From the NCBI GenBank assembly GCA_003993805.1, contig RSEF01000021.1, positions 561,610-625,609 on the forward strand: DNA of 64,000 nucleotides. Reading direction: 5' to 3'. Below are positions 1 through 13,116 of this stretch, in pieces. Origin of the DNA: Himantopus leucocephalus. Lineage: Eukaryota; Chordata; Aves; Charadriiformes; Recurvirostridae. Positions within the stretch are counted from its first letter, which is position 1, and every line of letters starts with the position of its first letter. The notes below the pieces were generated by a model that saw only the letters and a list, made by a program, of their open reading frames with translations, had not been told where the DNA came from and did no database searches. The position numbers and the translations under genes are program-made.

Positions 1-364
1 ATTGACAGCCTTCCCTTTCCCCTCCCTCTCATCAGTTGTCTCTCTCCCTTTCCCCATCTCCTTTCCCTTTGCTGCTGTCCCAAATCAGTCACAGGCGTGG
101 CGTGGGCTTGCACTTCGGGGTAAGTCAATAACAGCCATGGTGCTAGGAGCCTTCGGCCTTGTTTCTACCCTTTCCGGAGGTCATTTGTCATGGGGGAGAG
201 GGGATAGGGGTCTTGATGTGTTGGGGAGACCAAGGTTAATGCACAAAGACCCTCCTGGATGAAAGAGCCAGCCCCCCTCCTCGCCTCCTGCTGCTGCCTC
301 CCTCCCCACCCTCATCTCTGCAGCTCCCCCCTGTTCCCCCCCCGGGACGTTTCATCACTCTCTC

Positions 365-560
365 CCATACTTTAAAAGAAGGGGAGTTAAAAAAATGTAA
401 TTAATTCCCTCCATTTCTGAGCTGGCCCTCAGGGCCTCTGGCCGTGGAAACTGTAGCAGGGGAAATGTGCACCCTTTATGATAAACGAATGCGGCTTTGG
501 AAAGGGAAGTGCAATTAGGCCCTTCAATCTGTGCAATCAGGTCTTCAGATTTTAGGTTGA
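365..560. promoter_or_regulatory. candidate conserved non-coding element
   Basis: Non-repetitive stretch with homeodomain-like cores (tgtaattaatt, gcaattagg) and a homeobox-type tttatgataaa motif, next to a G-rich tract. It resembles intronic enhancers of developmental genes, but this rests on sequence character only; no alignment was possible. Confidence 0.27.
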
Positions 561-620
561 GGGGTTGGGGGGGGGGGGGCGGGTNTGGGTGTGTTGGGGG
601 GGCAGGAGGGGCTTGAGGGG
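561..620 (+). other. G-rich tract, potential G-quadruplex
   Basis: At least six runs of three or more G within 60 bases (561-564, 567-579, 581-583, 587-589, 596-602, 608-611, 617-620). It lies on the strand opposite PAX7 sense and contains an N at 585, so its exact length is uncertain. Confidence 0.85.
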
Positions 621-2289
621 CAGACAAGTGATAGGGAGAGATACCGCTTAGATAGAGAAGGGTGGGAGTGTATCAGGGAGGGCAGAGGGAGGGTAGCAGG
701 TAAGTTTCAGGACAAAGCCTTGCCCCTGTGGACCTGGCTGCTGCACCTCACAGGCCTCTGCGGTCCAGAACTCTATGAGAAATACCAGGGCAGCCCAGGC
801 CATGCTGGACAGGCTATACATCCTCCGAGTCCCTACACCTTATTGGTTTGCTTTAGGCTTGCTAAGATACCCAGCCAGTAGAGACATCAGGCCCTGGACA
901 CAGCAGGCTTTACATCTACACTCAGTGATGCTACACTGCCCCGTGACCAGGAGGACGCAGAGGTGTTGTAAGGAGATCAAACCCAAGCAAACAAAACGAT
1001 GGGGAGGCAGGAGCCTGCGGACAGCATTTTCCAGAGTGACCCCTGATTCTGTGGTGTCTCCATTTCTGGACACCTGATTTGACACAGCGCAAAGCGTCCA
1101 AAATCAGAGGCTGCCTTAGAAAAATGCTGCATTTAGAAACTGCTGAGCCTGGCTAAGTTCTGAATAAAGGGAAGACGTAATGATCTGCAACTAGCTGAAG
1201 GGTGTTAACTCCAGAGAAGCTGCCAGGTGGTCCCAAAGGAATGCAAACTGGATACCAGGCAGAAACCACAAAGGGAAAAACAGAGGAAGGGTCTCCTGGC
1301 AGTGGGTCGTATTTCTGAGGCTGTGGCACTGCTTTCCGAGGAATGGGTGAAAACCTCTCTCTTTGAGAAAGGCTGGAAACGTGGTCAGTTGGAATATTTG
1401 ATACTACATCAGGCAAAAAGCACTATGAAATTCTCTTTTGTGAAGCGTGTGTGCAGGCTGAAATCCCTCTTTGTTTCAGCTTCTGTGGTGTCAACATTTA
1501 CACCACTTCCTAGGGAATGGAAAGTCTGACAGGGCTGTGATGGCCATGCTGGGAAACACGCTGGATCTTACAGATTTACTAACGACATGGCCCAAGCTAA
1601 CAATTTGCTCTGAGCTCCTCCATGAGGGCTTGGTCTCTCTGCCATTTGTGGTTGGTTCAGCTTCTGCTCTGGGTAGGTCGTGCTCTGTCCTCCAAGACTG
1701 TTCTTAGCGACTTGGTGGGGACCCAGCTTAATCTTTTCCATCTTTATTTTGCAGCCTGTTCAGCTAATCTTTTCCTTCTCTCTTGCAGAAGGCAACCCTT
1801 CCTCATATTAATGTTTTTGATCTCTGTGGATTCATTTTCACTTGGTGGGAAGAGTCGATTATTCTATACATACATTAAATGGAAACAAAATGAAAAGGTG
1901 ACTGTGGGACTACTGAAAGCCAAAGAAAGAGTTGGGAGGAGATAAATACAGTTTCCCCAAAGATCTTCACTTGAAAGGAGGATAAATATATGCAAATATG
2001 CCCCTAGGTAGGACTAAAATGACTTATGTAGCAATCACTAACACTGCACTCACAAAACCAAGGAATTAATTTCAAGTATTTTCTAAATCACTAGACCCAG
2101 CTGAATTGTATCCCAATACGTCAAACCAATCCAGTAAGTACACCCATTAAATTTGATTTTGCAATCAGGCCAAGGATCCAGACAGTGTTTCACACTTCTT
2201 GCACCTAGAAAATGTCTGATCTGGGTAACTGCAATCCCTTCCATCTATTGTCACTTCCAACTACATTTTGGAGCCTGGGGAGCAAACTT

Positions 2290-2365
2290 CGCATTAGCCT
2301 TCTTGAAGGGTAACTTCACTGACTTCAAGCACAGTCCTGATTCACACTGGTATAAATGAATAGGT
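2290..2365 (+). repeat. old amniote interspersed repeat fragment
   Basis: The string cttcactgacttcaagcac, then tcctgattcacactggtata, resembles a dispersed repeat common in reptile and bird DNA (ACTGACTTCAATGG...GATTTACACTGGTGTAA form, from memory). Family name uncertain. Confidence 0.38.
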
Positions 2366-2476
2366 GACTTAACTCTCTACTTCTATTTTGTTGTGGGTTA
2401 AAGTTGAAGGAACCTGATGCTCCGCTGCCCCACCTTTACCTCAGCTAGCCAGGTATTTATAATCCATCCATCAGCA

Positions 2477-2495
2477 TGATTCTATGATTCTATGT
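2477..2495 (+). repeat. CR1-type tail, two ATTCTATG units
   Basis: Two tandem attctatg octamers (2479-2486, 2487-2494) are the terminal repeat of CR1 elements. The usual CR1 3' body is not evident upstream, so this may be a very short or decayed copy. Confidence 0.4.
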
Positions 2496-2604
2496 TACTA
2501 GTGCTACAGAGAACAGTGTTATGAATACAAGCTAACACAATCTCACAAGTTCTTCCTGCAACAGAAGGACTCCACGGCTGACGTGGCTGCTGCTGTATAG
2601 CAGT

Positions 2605-2750
2605 AATGTCTCATTTTTGTAACCTCCCCCACTCCATTGGAAAATACACGGAGGCCAGTGAAATGCCTTTCCCAAGGCCACAAGAAGTGTGTCAGAAGCA
2701 GAGCCAGGAACAGAACACAACGTGCCTGAATCCTTTCTGGTGCATATGGG
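2605..2750 (-). repeat. MIR-like SINE fragment
   Basis: Read on the plus strand it has aaatgcctttcccaaggcca, agaagcagagccaggaacag and cctgaatcct in the order expected for the reverse complement of a MIR/CORE-SINE. Highly diverged. Confidence 0.5.
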
Positions 2751-3109
2751 ACAGATCATACCAGATCCCTTCAAAGCGGTTAGAAACGGTTACTGTGGAC
2801 CTGTGCTTGAAAAGTGGTACAGTTTGGCAGTGAACAATAAACCCAGAAATATCATCAATGCCTTTCAGTGACTTAAAACATCTGAAGGATGTTTCAGTGC
2901 CATAGGGGAGTGGTCTAGGACACAGCGGGTGGAATGGAGATGAGCGTTTGTGTCCTAAAATGACCCTGTTCACTTGACGGATGAAGAACTGCCACACACT
3001 CATGATGGAAAGGGCTTGGGGAGATGCTGGGGATGAGATGGAGCTGGGGATGCAATGGTGAGCTGCAGCAAAGCAGACCAATGCGGGCTGCACAAGGGGA
3101 GGATTAGAA

Positions 3110-3420
3110 AAAAAGGCGATGGGAAGTTATTACCTGATTGTTCAAGGCTATGGTGAGGTTCCACCTGGAGCACTGCATCTTGTTTTGGGCACCCTGCTTC
3201 TGTAGAGATGTACAAATTATGGAGAAGGTCTAAAGAAAAGTTTCTAAGCTATACAAAAGAATGGGAAGGTCTTAGCTATAAGGGTAAGAGAAAACGCTTA
3301 AGTCTGGATGGTCTGGGAAAGAGGAGTGGGCTCTTCTTGCAATGGAAATACCGTAAGGAAATCAGAAGCACCGTGAGGTTATACATCCAATAAGGGCTAT
3401 GAGGAATCCTGCAGTAGAAG
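3110..3420 (+). repeat. ancient CR1-like LINE fragment
   Basis: Segments such as tgaggttccacctggagcac, ttgttttgggcacc and ctgggaaagaggagtgggct follow the order of the CR1 reverse-transcriptase 3' coding region and the adjoining sequence. Diverged and frame-broken. Confidence 0.58.
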
Positions 3421-4724
3421 TGTAATTTGGAGGGGAAGGGTGGAGGCAACACTGTGAATGGGAATTACATTAAAAACTGCTTGATCTAGAAACACGAGCC
3501 ACTATCCCCGGCATTAGGGCACCAAACTCTACTATCACTTAGATAAAAGCAGATGGCAAAGTTTTTAGTAGTCTGGATAACCAGAGAGGAAACAAAAAGA
3601 CATGCTGTGATAGTACGGGCTGTTTAAGGTAAGGGAGGATCCCAGTTCTACGGGCATCAATTTCACTAACAAGCAAAATCAAGAGACACGGGCTCACCCC
3701 TTCCAGAAATGGGAGAGACTCAGGCCAAAAGGCTAACTAGTGCCTTACCATCTTGAAACTGTCAAAGGGGTCTGATTTTCATGCACTGCTGAGTATCTCC
3801 CCCCTGAAAATGGGCAGTTTGTGCTTTACTAACTAACCACTGACATCATCATTCGCCTTGTGCTATCTAAGCGTGAGGTGTTTTTCCTGAATAAATTGGA
3901 ATTGCTAGGACATTTTATATAGAATAACCAAAAGAAGGCCAATGCTTCCCAATGTGCCGGTTGGCAAACTGAGCCACCCCACCCACCTAATTTCCAGGCA
4001 GTAGACCGCATTAACAGAAGTCACCACAAACAAACTCTACCCTGATGCTGTTTTCCCCGTGAATACGTTTCTCTGTGAAGGCCAAGTAAATACACTGGAA
4101 AGGAACCATGGAAAGGACCATGGAAAAATCCCTTTGTTGAGATATGGAGCATCTCTGGGCAACTTTACACAGGGTATTAATTGCAGGAATATGAATCTTG
4201 CTTGTGGCATTTTGGAACTCACAAGGTCACCTGGGATGAGAAAGCAGAAAGGGACAACCATGGAACACCGTAATTCCTAAACATTTCCAAATCAGCAGAA
4301 GGACTTTGGCTTTGGAAATGGGCTGGGCTTGTGTCTTTTCTTCTGCACCTATTTGTCCATTCTTGGGTAAGGTCAGACAAGCTGATGGCAGGCGCAGAAT
4401 AAAAAGCTTTTGGGTCTTGGTGAGACAAAAATACTACGAAATAAACAAACACAGCCCAAGGTTTCCTGCTAAATCAGCCCTAAATGTATGGCTGTGCATC
4501 TGCCTGGTGTGAATAATGGCTGGGTGGGTAGATCACACAGCAAAGCTAAGTCCCAGGCAAATTAAAACTGTTTTATAAACTTCTGTTATTCCTCTCTTCA
4601 GCAGCCCCACGCCAGCAGAGACTAACAAAGACAAACCAAATTCACAGAAAGGTCCCCTCTTCCCCTCCTCCCTTTCCATTTCTCTCCCTCATTTTATTTT
4701 TTTTTTTTTTTCATTTCTCAGCTA

Positions 4725-5120
4725 AGCTGATCTGTGCTCGCTCACTATCACAACCCCCCGCGGACACTGGTAATGGAGTGCGGGTGCTGACTTACTGCTT
4801 CGAAACAAGATTTCCTGAGATCCTTTGAGTCTGCTCCATGCCCCCCCTTGCCTGCTTTTCTCTCTCTGTCTCTCTCTTTTTGGAGAGTGGAGGGGAGCCT
4901 CTATAAATGTGAAAGGAGCTACACTACAAAGAATCCCCCGAGTGGCATATCCCAGCCCCAGGCGAAGCTGCTTGGTGCACTGATAGTCCTTCGTATCTGC
5001 TCTAGGACTCCTCTTTCTCTTCCCCTCCCTCTTTCTCTGATCAATCAAGGGCTGTAATCAGTTAAGGTCCAGCTTAACTGCAGTGTAAGATACACCAGTT
5101 AAGCAAAGCCAATGCCTCCA
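4725..5120. promoter_or_regulatory. candidate non-coding element
   Basis: Unique sequence flanked by pyrimidine-rich tracts. The segment near 5035-5120 contains tgatcaatcaa and an 8-bp perfect inverted repeat, cagttaag (5059-5066) and cttaactg (5073-5080), separated by 6 bases. Regulatory role is inferred. Confidence 0.22.
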
Positions 5121-7309
5121 GGGTTCCCATCGTAAATACGGAGAGGTCATGGGGAGATGAAATAACCCTGATAAGTTCAGCAAGTGCAGGGCTAGCTAGG
5201 CTCGCACCAAACACTTAATAACTTGAGCTGGCAAAAGAATGGAAGAAAGGGAAAATCAGAAGCGCGTCCTATTGCCAGCTCCTCTGCTGCTTGTTTGCTT
5301 TCTCTCTCAGTTCCCTGCTTTCCCAGAGCAGATGGGGCTTGGTGCATTTTTTAAGGTGAGGTTTCTCTTTTCAGCTCATCCTAATGAATGCACAAGCCAG
5401 ACTGCAGTCCTTTCTGGGGGTGCCTCAGCTCAGTTTGGATCTTCTGAGACTGCCACAGGGATGAATTTTTCAAGTCAGGACCTCTTTTTCCCTCACCCGT
5501 AGGAAAATCACAGCTCCTGAATCCAAGGAAATGCCTTTTGCAGTCCTACCTAGTGCCGTGTGCTGTTCCTTCAGACTTCTCTCTGCTGCTAGGGAGCACT
5601 GTGGTGTTTTCAAAGACAGGGAGCTGCTTGCTCTTGCCAAATGTGAACCCCAAAACCCTCATGGTATCTGAACTTGGGGATAATGAAGCTGCATCCACGA
5701 AGGTGCCAAATCCACTGGTGTGGAGACATGAGTGTAAACAAATAGGAGAAAAGAGAAGAAAGTGGGGATCCTTGCTGAAAACACTGGCTTTGATAGAGAA
5801 TTACCTTTACAGCTAAGAAATTTTAGCTCAACAACCTCTTTCCCTGTTTTGCTCCATAGTAAGGTTTTTTCTTTCTCTCCAGAAATATCTGTTCTCTGAG
5901 AAGGTCTAGGGAAAAATGAGCCCTTTGTATTCATTATTTGTAATCACCTTTAGACTAAGTTCACGCTGTGCTGGATCTAAACAGCTTATAGTTTCATAAT
6001 GCACTCCTTGAAGAGGAGGCTGGGGACACCTGGACTGTCGAGGGGACTTTCCTGTGCAGGACAAGCTACTGTCTGCTTCCATTTCTGAAACCTCAGAGCT
6101 CATTTCTGCCTCTCAGATGTGAGAATCTGGCAGGATTCGGTCACCATCAAATCCACACCCAAATTCTACCTGGTCTTAATCCTGAACTCATGACTCCAGC
6201 TGAACACAACATGAGGTTTGGATCCAAATACCACTGTGTCGGCTCCCGTCTAATTGGACATTGGCCCACTAGGCATTACAGATAGGGAAAAAAAACATGT
6301 AGGATTTATTAAAAACGATGCAGACACACAAAGAGCAGAACAAAATCTTTAACCAGAAGCGATAAGAAAGCCCTACAGGATTTGAGTTTAGATAAGTATC
6401 CCTCTTTGAGTCCTCCAGCTCTTTAAAAGCTATTTGGACTGGAGTTTTCCTGTGGTGTTATAGGTGCTTACTTAAGCAGGGGATGAGATTAATTCTTCCC
6501 TGGGTATTTTGGCACTCCTGCACCTGGGGTCTGCCGAGGAACAGCACAAACGTCAATAAGTTTGCAATTATTATTTGAGTAGCCATCACAAACAGGGGGA
6601 GTCTTTGAACAATAAAGTATAAAAGTAGAAGCTCCTGGGCTAACATAGCATTAACTGCACATCCTTCTTATTTGTCTAGCACAATTTTACTTTGGCTACA
6701 TCTGAAGGTACTCCAAACTAAAATTTCTTTTTAGAATTATAATACAAAGCCACCAGGAAGCGATTTCGAGCATCAGGGTAGCGAAATCTTTAAACCCTTG
6801 CTTTTCTTATGAACATCATTTACTGCCTTGAACTAAGTGATTTTTAAGGAGAAAAGGATACACTGATGAAAGGTAGCTGTCTACTGGCAAAGCTATGTCT
6901 GTGCCAAAGGGAAGGGTCTTACCACAATAAAATTAAACCTCTTCCAAATGAAAACAGCAATACATTTACTAAGTGGGTATGTCAAGCAGCTCATAGATTG
7001 CACTCCTGTACAAATGCAAGCAAAGAACTTTATACATTAACCCCACAACTCCTGGCTGAGCTACGAGCTCTCTTTTATGAAAATATCTTGATCAAAAGCC
7101 TCCAAAAACTGGCAAATCCTCCAACTTGCTGAGTAGCGTTGTGCCCCTTGCCTGCCCTGCTCGCTGCAAGGGTGCAGGTATCACACCCTTACATTACTCG
7201 AGCAGAGTTTTTAAGGCATCTCCTGCATGCAGAAGTTTAAAAGCATACAAGCCACTGCTGATCCAGAGATAAATGGTGGAAAAGGGATTAGAGATACTTA
7301 GCGGAGGAG

Positions 7310-7840
7310 AGGGAAGACTCAGGAAGGGCTGATTATTTTAAAGATATGACTATTTAAAGATAATGATTGCATAAATTTAATTAATGCATTTTCATGCTGC
7401 AAATGGCCGTTTTGTAATTAATGTATCTGGCCNCACACCCCCCAGCCCCCCCCCCCCCTTCTCAATTCCCCCCTCCGCCTCTCGTTTAATGAAAGACAGA
7501 AAGCAGATGACAGAAACAATTTGTCAGCCAGTACGGGTGTCAGATGCCTAATTGGTTGCGCTGAGTTAGTGGAAAGTAAAGGGGGAGAGGGTCGAGGCTG
7601 GGGGGGCTCTTTCCTCTTTATCCGAGGCTTCAGGGTGGGTGTCTGTGTTGGTGGGGGGGAGAGAGGGGGCGAAAGTGTTTCTTGTTAATTGATGGAGATT
7701 AGGACACAGATTGGCTGTGGCAGGGACTGGGCAGTGACAAGAAGGGGACAGGAGAGGCTGGTTAACACCCGTGCAAACAAGCTGCCATATCTCACAATAC
7801 GTTAAGTCCCGGCAGCATTGACAACATCAATGGTTATCTC
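7310..7840. promoter_or_regulatory. candidate enhancer-like element, TAAT-rich
   Basis: Two adjacent AT-rich blocks around a C-run. The first has ttaattaa at 7377-7384, an overlapping near-palindrome taatgcattt at 7382-7391 and taatta at 7415-7420, plus atgattgcat. The second has ttaattgatgg and acatcaatgg. Clustered TAAT cores, some palindromically arranged, suit binding by homeodomain proteins, including paired-class dimers. No repeat family explains it. Enhancer activity is inference. Confidence 0.42.
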
Positions 7841-9979
7841 CCGTGCTCCCCGCTCCCGCTGCACCCCAGTACCCCCGGTCACGACTGCTCGGGGAAGAGC
7901 TTAGTGCACAGATCAGCGGCCCTGGGCACAGCTCTCCTCCATTTGGTTCGCACCCTGCGGCTTAGAGAGGAATAGGGACCTTGGCAGAAAGTTTGGGACC
8001 CCGGGGATAGGGTGCTGCGCATGGGAGGATGCAGGGCTGAGGCCACGGGCAAAGCAGAGAGATTGAAGCCCAAAAACCCGACCGCTGCCTGGGTCTTACC
8101 TGCCCTAAGCCCTGCCCTGGGTTCAGACCACTGTCTCAATGCTAGCACCTAAGAGATCCTCAGAAAATCTGTGTGTCCTGTCTCCTCCTCTCCCTGCCCC
8201 ACTATGAAACTGTCTTAAAAACTGCAAGATTAAGCAAAACTGGAGTTAACGTATGTACCAGCTGGTGCCTGAGCTTTGTGGGTGCATTTGGGTCACCGGT
8301 AATAAAGCCCCCATCTGATTAATTCTCCCCTAGTCATTATGTGGAGAGGAAAACCTCCTGTCCACAAAAAAAGGCCTGGGAGTCTGGAGCTTTCTACATG
8401 AGGGAGCCGACCCCCTCAACTCCAGCAAGAGCTGAGCATCCCAACCCCTCAGACACCCCCCGATAAAGCAGCAGGACAGAGCACGTGCTATCCAAAGTCA
8501 CACCTACGTAAAAAGCACAATTTGACTTATTTCTGCAACATTCTTTTTTCTTCAAAGATTTCTGTGACCTGCTTTAATGTATTTATCGTCAGCACTAGGC
8601 AGAGCAGGGCTGCCACCTCTCACCTTACAAGTGGAAAAATGAGCCCAATAAAGGCTAAAACTTGAGACGGTGCAGAAGTTTATGGGGGAGCAGGAATTTG
8701 AACATCCCAAAGCCAAGGTTGATGTCCTCATTCCAGACAGCCTTGTAATAAGTTAAGCACAGAAATGAGGGGAACTTCAAAACATAGCACCACACGATGC
8801 TGTTCAGTGTATCTATAGGCCTTTCCCTGGAAGACAGAAGAAAGTTTTACAAAGGTGGGAACAGTTTTACCTGATCTGTTTCACTGCCACGCACAAAAAA
8901 GGTGATGGGTAGAGAGGCATGGGGAGAAAGAGCTAAGAATAGAAAATGTTGAGTTTTCATGCTGGGCTCTGATCACATTTAAACACACAGCCTGCAGTAA
9001 TGAAAATACTACTAAGCTTCTGCATTATATTGCAGGTCTCTCTGTAAAAGGTTTACAAAGGGTCGACAGGTGATGAATAAATGTTACAAAAAAGATAAAC
9101 AACATTTTCTTTTTGATGAAAGAAAGCCTTTCAAATAGCATAAATGAAAATGGAAAGGAAATGGGTGAGGGACGCAAGTGCAAATACAAACTTTTGATCA
9201 AAAGATCAAAATGAAGTAAACCACTGCAATTTGTAACAAAAAGATATTGAAAATAAAACATCCAGTTGCAACATTTTTGTCTCTTTGTTTATAAAGAGAG
9301 AAAAATAAACTCTCCAGAGAGAGTTGAATGAAATTAAACCATTTTGCTCTTTCCAAAATGTCCCAGCAACCCATCCCCTCACCCGTAGTGATCTCAGTTA
9401 TCCTTTCCGCTGCAGGGTGAGCACGTTACAGACACACCATAGCACTTGGCAATTTATAAGTGAAGCCACTCCTATTGCTATTTATTTGTGTTGCAATGAC
9501 ACAGAAGTGCTGCAGTCAAGGAGCATGTCCCACTGCACAAAAAAAAGAAACAAAATCCAAAAGCCCCAAAACGCTGGATATTTCAGATCTGGAGACTGGA
9601 AATCTCCCCTCGGGCCTGGCTCTCTTTCTACTCCCATCCCAAGAATGCAAACCTAGAAGAAAAAGAAAGAGGGGGAAGGCACCAGATTCCTGAATCTCTT
9701 CTCCTGCAAAGTCAAGACAGTGGAAGCCAAGTTTGATCCAACCCCAAGAATGAAAAAAAAAGGGCCTAAGGTGCTGCAGATAAAAGGGAGGAATGGAAAC
9801 TATCAATTAATCCCTTCCAAAAATTCACCATGCACAGGTACTGAAGAAGTGCTCAGCATCTACTCCTTCCATAAACACAACCCACACACAGCCTGGCACA
9901 CAGTCCTTCAGACTCTCATACACACTCAGCTTTTTCCTTCTGGTTTACAAAACATGAGTGGGAAACATTAAGCTCTGCC

Positions 9980-10180
9980 TGTGTATTAAACAAATGCTAA
10001 ATGATTACAAGCACCATATTGGCTGAGAAAAATAGCAGGCTGCGGTGAGTTGTGCCTGTCACGTCACTGCTCCTGCTTGGCAAATAAGTTCTAATGCACA
10101 ATTGGTATTTATTAGATGACATACAACAACTGTCTCATTAAATCAGGGCTTGAGCGTAGGCCGGAAGTCTTAATTTAAAG
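9980..10180. promoter_or_regulatory. candidate conserved non-coding element
   Basis: Unique block containing accatattggc, a CRE-like half site in tgtcacgtcac, gcacaattggta and ctcattaaat. The mixture of distinct factor cores in unique sequence is typical of intronic enhancers. Unverified. Confidence 0.38.
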
Positions 10181-10369
10181 TGTCACCAGCTATTGAAATC
10201 AGATGGTTTAGGCAGGAGCGGAGTGAAGGGAAGAGAAGGGAAAAAAATGGGGCCTAAAGAAGTAGGAAACAGTCACTGGTCCTAACCCACCTTTTGAAAT
10301 GCGTTGCAATTTCTATGCTGGTGTGGGCACTGGTTCAAAAAAATATTTGTTCTGCATTTGCTTTCTCTA

Positions 10370-10870
10370 CGTGCACTTTCAAATTCTCCCCCTAATAAAC
10401 GGTTGGGCACCTTTCTGTGTGTTTTAAATGCAGCGTCGAAAGCAAAGGTTAATGCTGGAGATTGCATTCCAATTGAAAACGCGGCAACCGGTAAATTTGG
10501 TTTGTTTAGAGTGGAAATGCTTGAACTGCTGTAGATGGGTGGCGGGTGCGAGAGCGTGGGGAGAGGGGGGTGGGAGATGCTCCCTGCGCCCTGGCTCCTC
10601 TCCGGACAAAATTAAATTTCAAAGTTTAATGAGTTGCGAAGGGCGCTGGATTAAAAAGCCTGGTCCCTGCGCTGCCAAAACTGAAGCAGTGCGATGAAGA
10701 GAGAGAGAGAGAGAGAAAAAAAATCCCACGAAACCCAAAACGTCAGGGAACAGAGCAAGTGAAAAATGTCAGGGCAAATTGCTCTTGACAGTGTTAATAT
10801 CTGCACCTCATAGCAATAATTACATGTAAATAAATAGTGAAATAGCTCTCAGCTGGAGTCTGTACTCTGA
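10370..10870. promoter_or_regulatory. candidate conserved non-coding element
   Basis: Unique segment with aaattaaatttcaaagttta, gttaatatctgcacc and agcaataattacatg, interrupted by a GA dinucleotide run at about 10698-10715. No coding frame fits. Regulatory role is inferred from base composition and motif content. Confidence 0.3.
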
Positions 10871-11649
10871 GTGCAGATGCCACTAACAGCCAGCTGGGGA
10901 CCTTTCGCTCTTCGACTGCCGTTTTCCCCCCTTTCTTCCCTCCCTCCCCTCGTTTCATCTATGCCAGAGCTGAGAGAGCAATTGCTAGCAACTGCAGATC
11001 TGTTCACAGCCCTCCCCGCTTTCTCATGGCACTGCGTTCGCTCCCTCTTCATATCACCCTCCCAGCCAGGGGCTGCTGACGGCTGTCAGGGAAGAGTACG
11101 TTGCTTTTAGCTCCTTGCCAGGGGAAAACAAGCTTTACTGGATTCACGTCTGGCTGTTGCATGAGTAAAGCTGAGGGGACGGGAATGGCGTGGCTGACTA
11201 TCCTTCCATCTCTGTGGGCTCCTAAAAATGTCAGGAGGGATGGAGCTATCTGTTTCAAGCACTGGGATTATGTTCTTCTTATCACCAAGGTTGTCTATAT
11301 TTCAAAAGGACACCAGAGAACACATGGTTTGGCATCAGGATGCAAAAAGACGCTTCATTTCCACAGGAGACGCATATCCCACTGCTATCAGTAGCATCCA
11401 CAGAGATTTATAAGCCTGAGCCGGTGCCTCCAACCCTTGCCCAAGCACAAAATGCACTTCTGCAAACCCACATCGTTCCTTCCAAGGGCCTCAATGCGAA
11501 ACTGCCATGGCCCAAGCAAGGGGGGAAAAAAAGCTACTGCACCATCAGCATCACTGGTGAAGGTGGGCTGGAATCACTGAGCACCTTCCCTGGTTCCCCA
11601 GGCTCTGGGGATTTGATGGCAGCCTAAGAAATCACGAATGACACAGAGG

Positions 11650-11870
11650 GGGGTGAATATCAGTTGACTGTTCGCCATCACTTCCAGTACGAGCTCTCCA
11701 ATGAATGTAGTAGGAGTGAAATCCAAAGCAAATGAAGCAGTGTTTCACTCGGTGGAGAGTCAACCTGTGGGACTCCTTGCCACAAGAAGCAATGGATGCT
11801 AAGCTGCGTGGACTAAAGAGGAGACTGGATAAGTACTTGGAAGAAAGGTCCACTAAGGATTACCAGAAAA
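11650..11870 (+). repeat. ancient CR1/L3-like LINE fragment
   Basis: Contains gggactccttgccacaagaa, gagactggataagtacttgg and aagaaaggtccac, matching the conserved 3' block of old CR1/L3-type LINEs (not-accurate copy, many substitutions). No open frame remains. Confidence 0.65.
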
Positions 11871-12359
11871 AACACCTTTCTTAAGGAAATCCCCTGAGCT
11901 GAAAATAGTAAGAGGCCAGGAAAGTGCCCTGTTCTTGATCCTCATGAGGAGTCTGCTTATGGTTGCTATCGGAGTGGACCCACTGTGCTAGGCAGAGCTT
12001 GTCACCATTCTGATTGTCACCAAGCTCTTGGCAGCCCCAAGGGAAAGCTTCCCATCATCTCCCAGGCACTCGGCTAATAAGGCCAAAGGGCTGCGGGTGT
12101 CTGAGTGGGGGGGAAGGCAGGGAGGATTCTAAAGGACTGAAAATAAACATACAACTGCATACAAATACGGAATTACTAAATAGGGACCACTTTTACAGAG
12201 AAGGCCTTTTGGGCTAGCAAAGGGCCTTGACAGAGTCTCAGGTTCCTACCTTACATTTAAGCAGGATAAAAACCCTGTGCCTCCATTCTTGGCCTTGGAG
12301 ATAACAACCTTCCCCGTGGTACCGTGAGGAGAAACACATCCCAGGATGATGAGATGCTC

Positions 12360-12475
12360 AGATATTATGATGAAAGTCGTAGATAAAGTTAAGCTCATTA
12401 TTTTAGCCCTATTCTCTTCCACTCGGTCAATTTATCTCTCTGTGCCCTCAGTTTAGCTCCCAGCCCTACAAGCCT
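12360..12475 (+). repeat. MIR-like SINE fragment
   Basis: Contains actcggtcaatttatctctc followed by tgtgccctcagttta, close to the MIR core where a run of pyrimidine precedes CTCTGTGCCTCAGTTT. Diverged. Confidence 0.42.
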
Positions 12476-13094
12476 GAGTCTAATTGTGAGCCAAAGGGCT
12501 CTGCTAACCATGTAGCAGACCTGTGATGCTTACTCCCAAATGAAGCTGGCGTGTGCCCAGCCCCGCTGCCAAAAGATGCCATGCTCTCACACCAACACAG
12601 CTTATTAGCCACTCGCTAATCAGCATCACTCCAGGGCCAAACCACTATACCAAAGCAAATAAAAAAAAAAATAACCTGCCACTGATAGGAGGGAGACGTT
12701 CCTACTGAACCACAGCCTTGTGTAAGGAAGAAAAGCTTTGAGGCCTTTCCTTTCGGCTAATGAAATTCACAACAACACCCCACACTGCACTGAGCAACAA
12801 ACACAGCTCCATTATTTGGAAAACAAATATGTTCTTTAGAGCTTCCTGGTTGTCAAACACCTTTTTGTTTAGCTCAACAACTAATCCACTTATCGGAGGA
12901 TAAAGCTGCCAGTGAATCACCAGTATGATAAAAGCATGCACAAAATTAGCAAAAATTTGCCTATGGCTCCTCCACGTTCAACAAACACCAGCTAAGAGAA
13001 AAATGATTCCTTTTTTTTTTTTTTTTTTAATAACTGAGATCCCCAGGAGAGATTCTGTCAGATAGCGGCTTTTATTTTGCTTGCAGTTTTTTTT

Positions 13095-13116
13095 CCTCTC
13101 TCTCTCTCTCTCTCTT
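13095..13116. repeat. (TC)n microsatellite
   Basis: About eleven TC dinucleotides following a T run. Confidence 0.93.
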
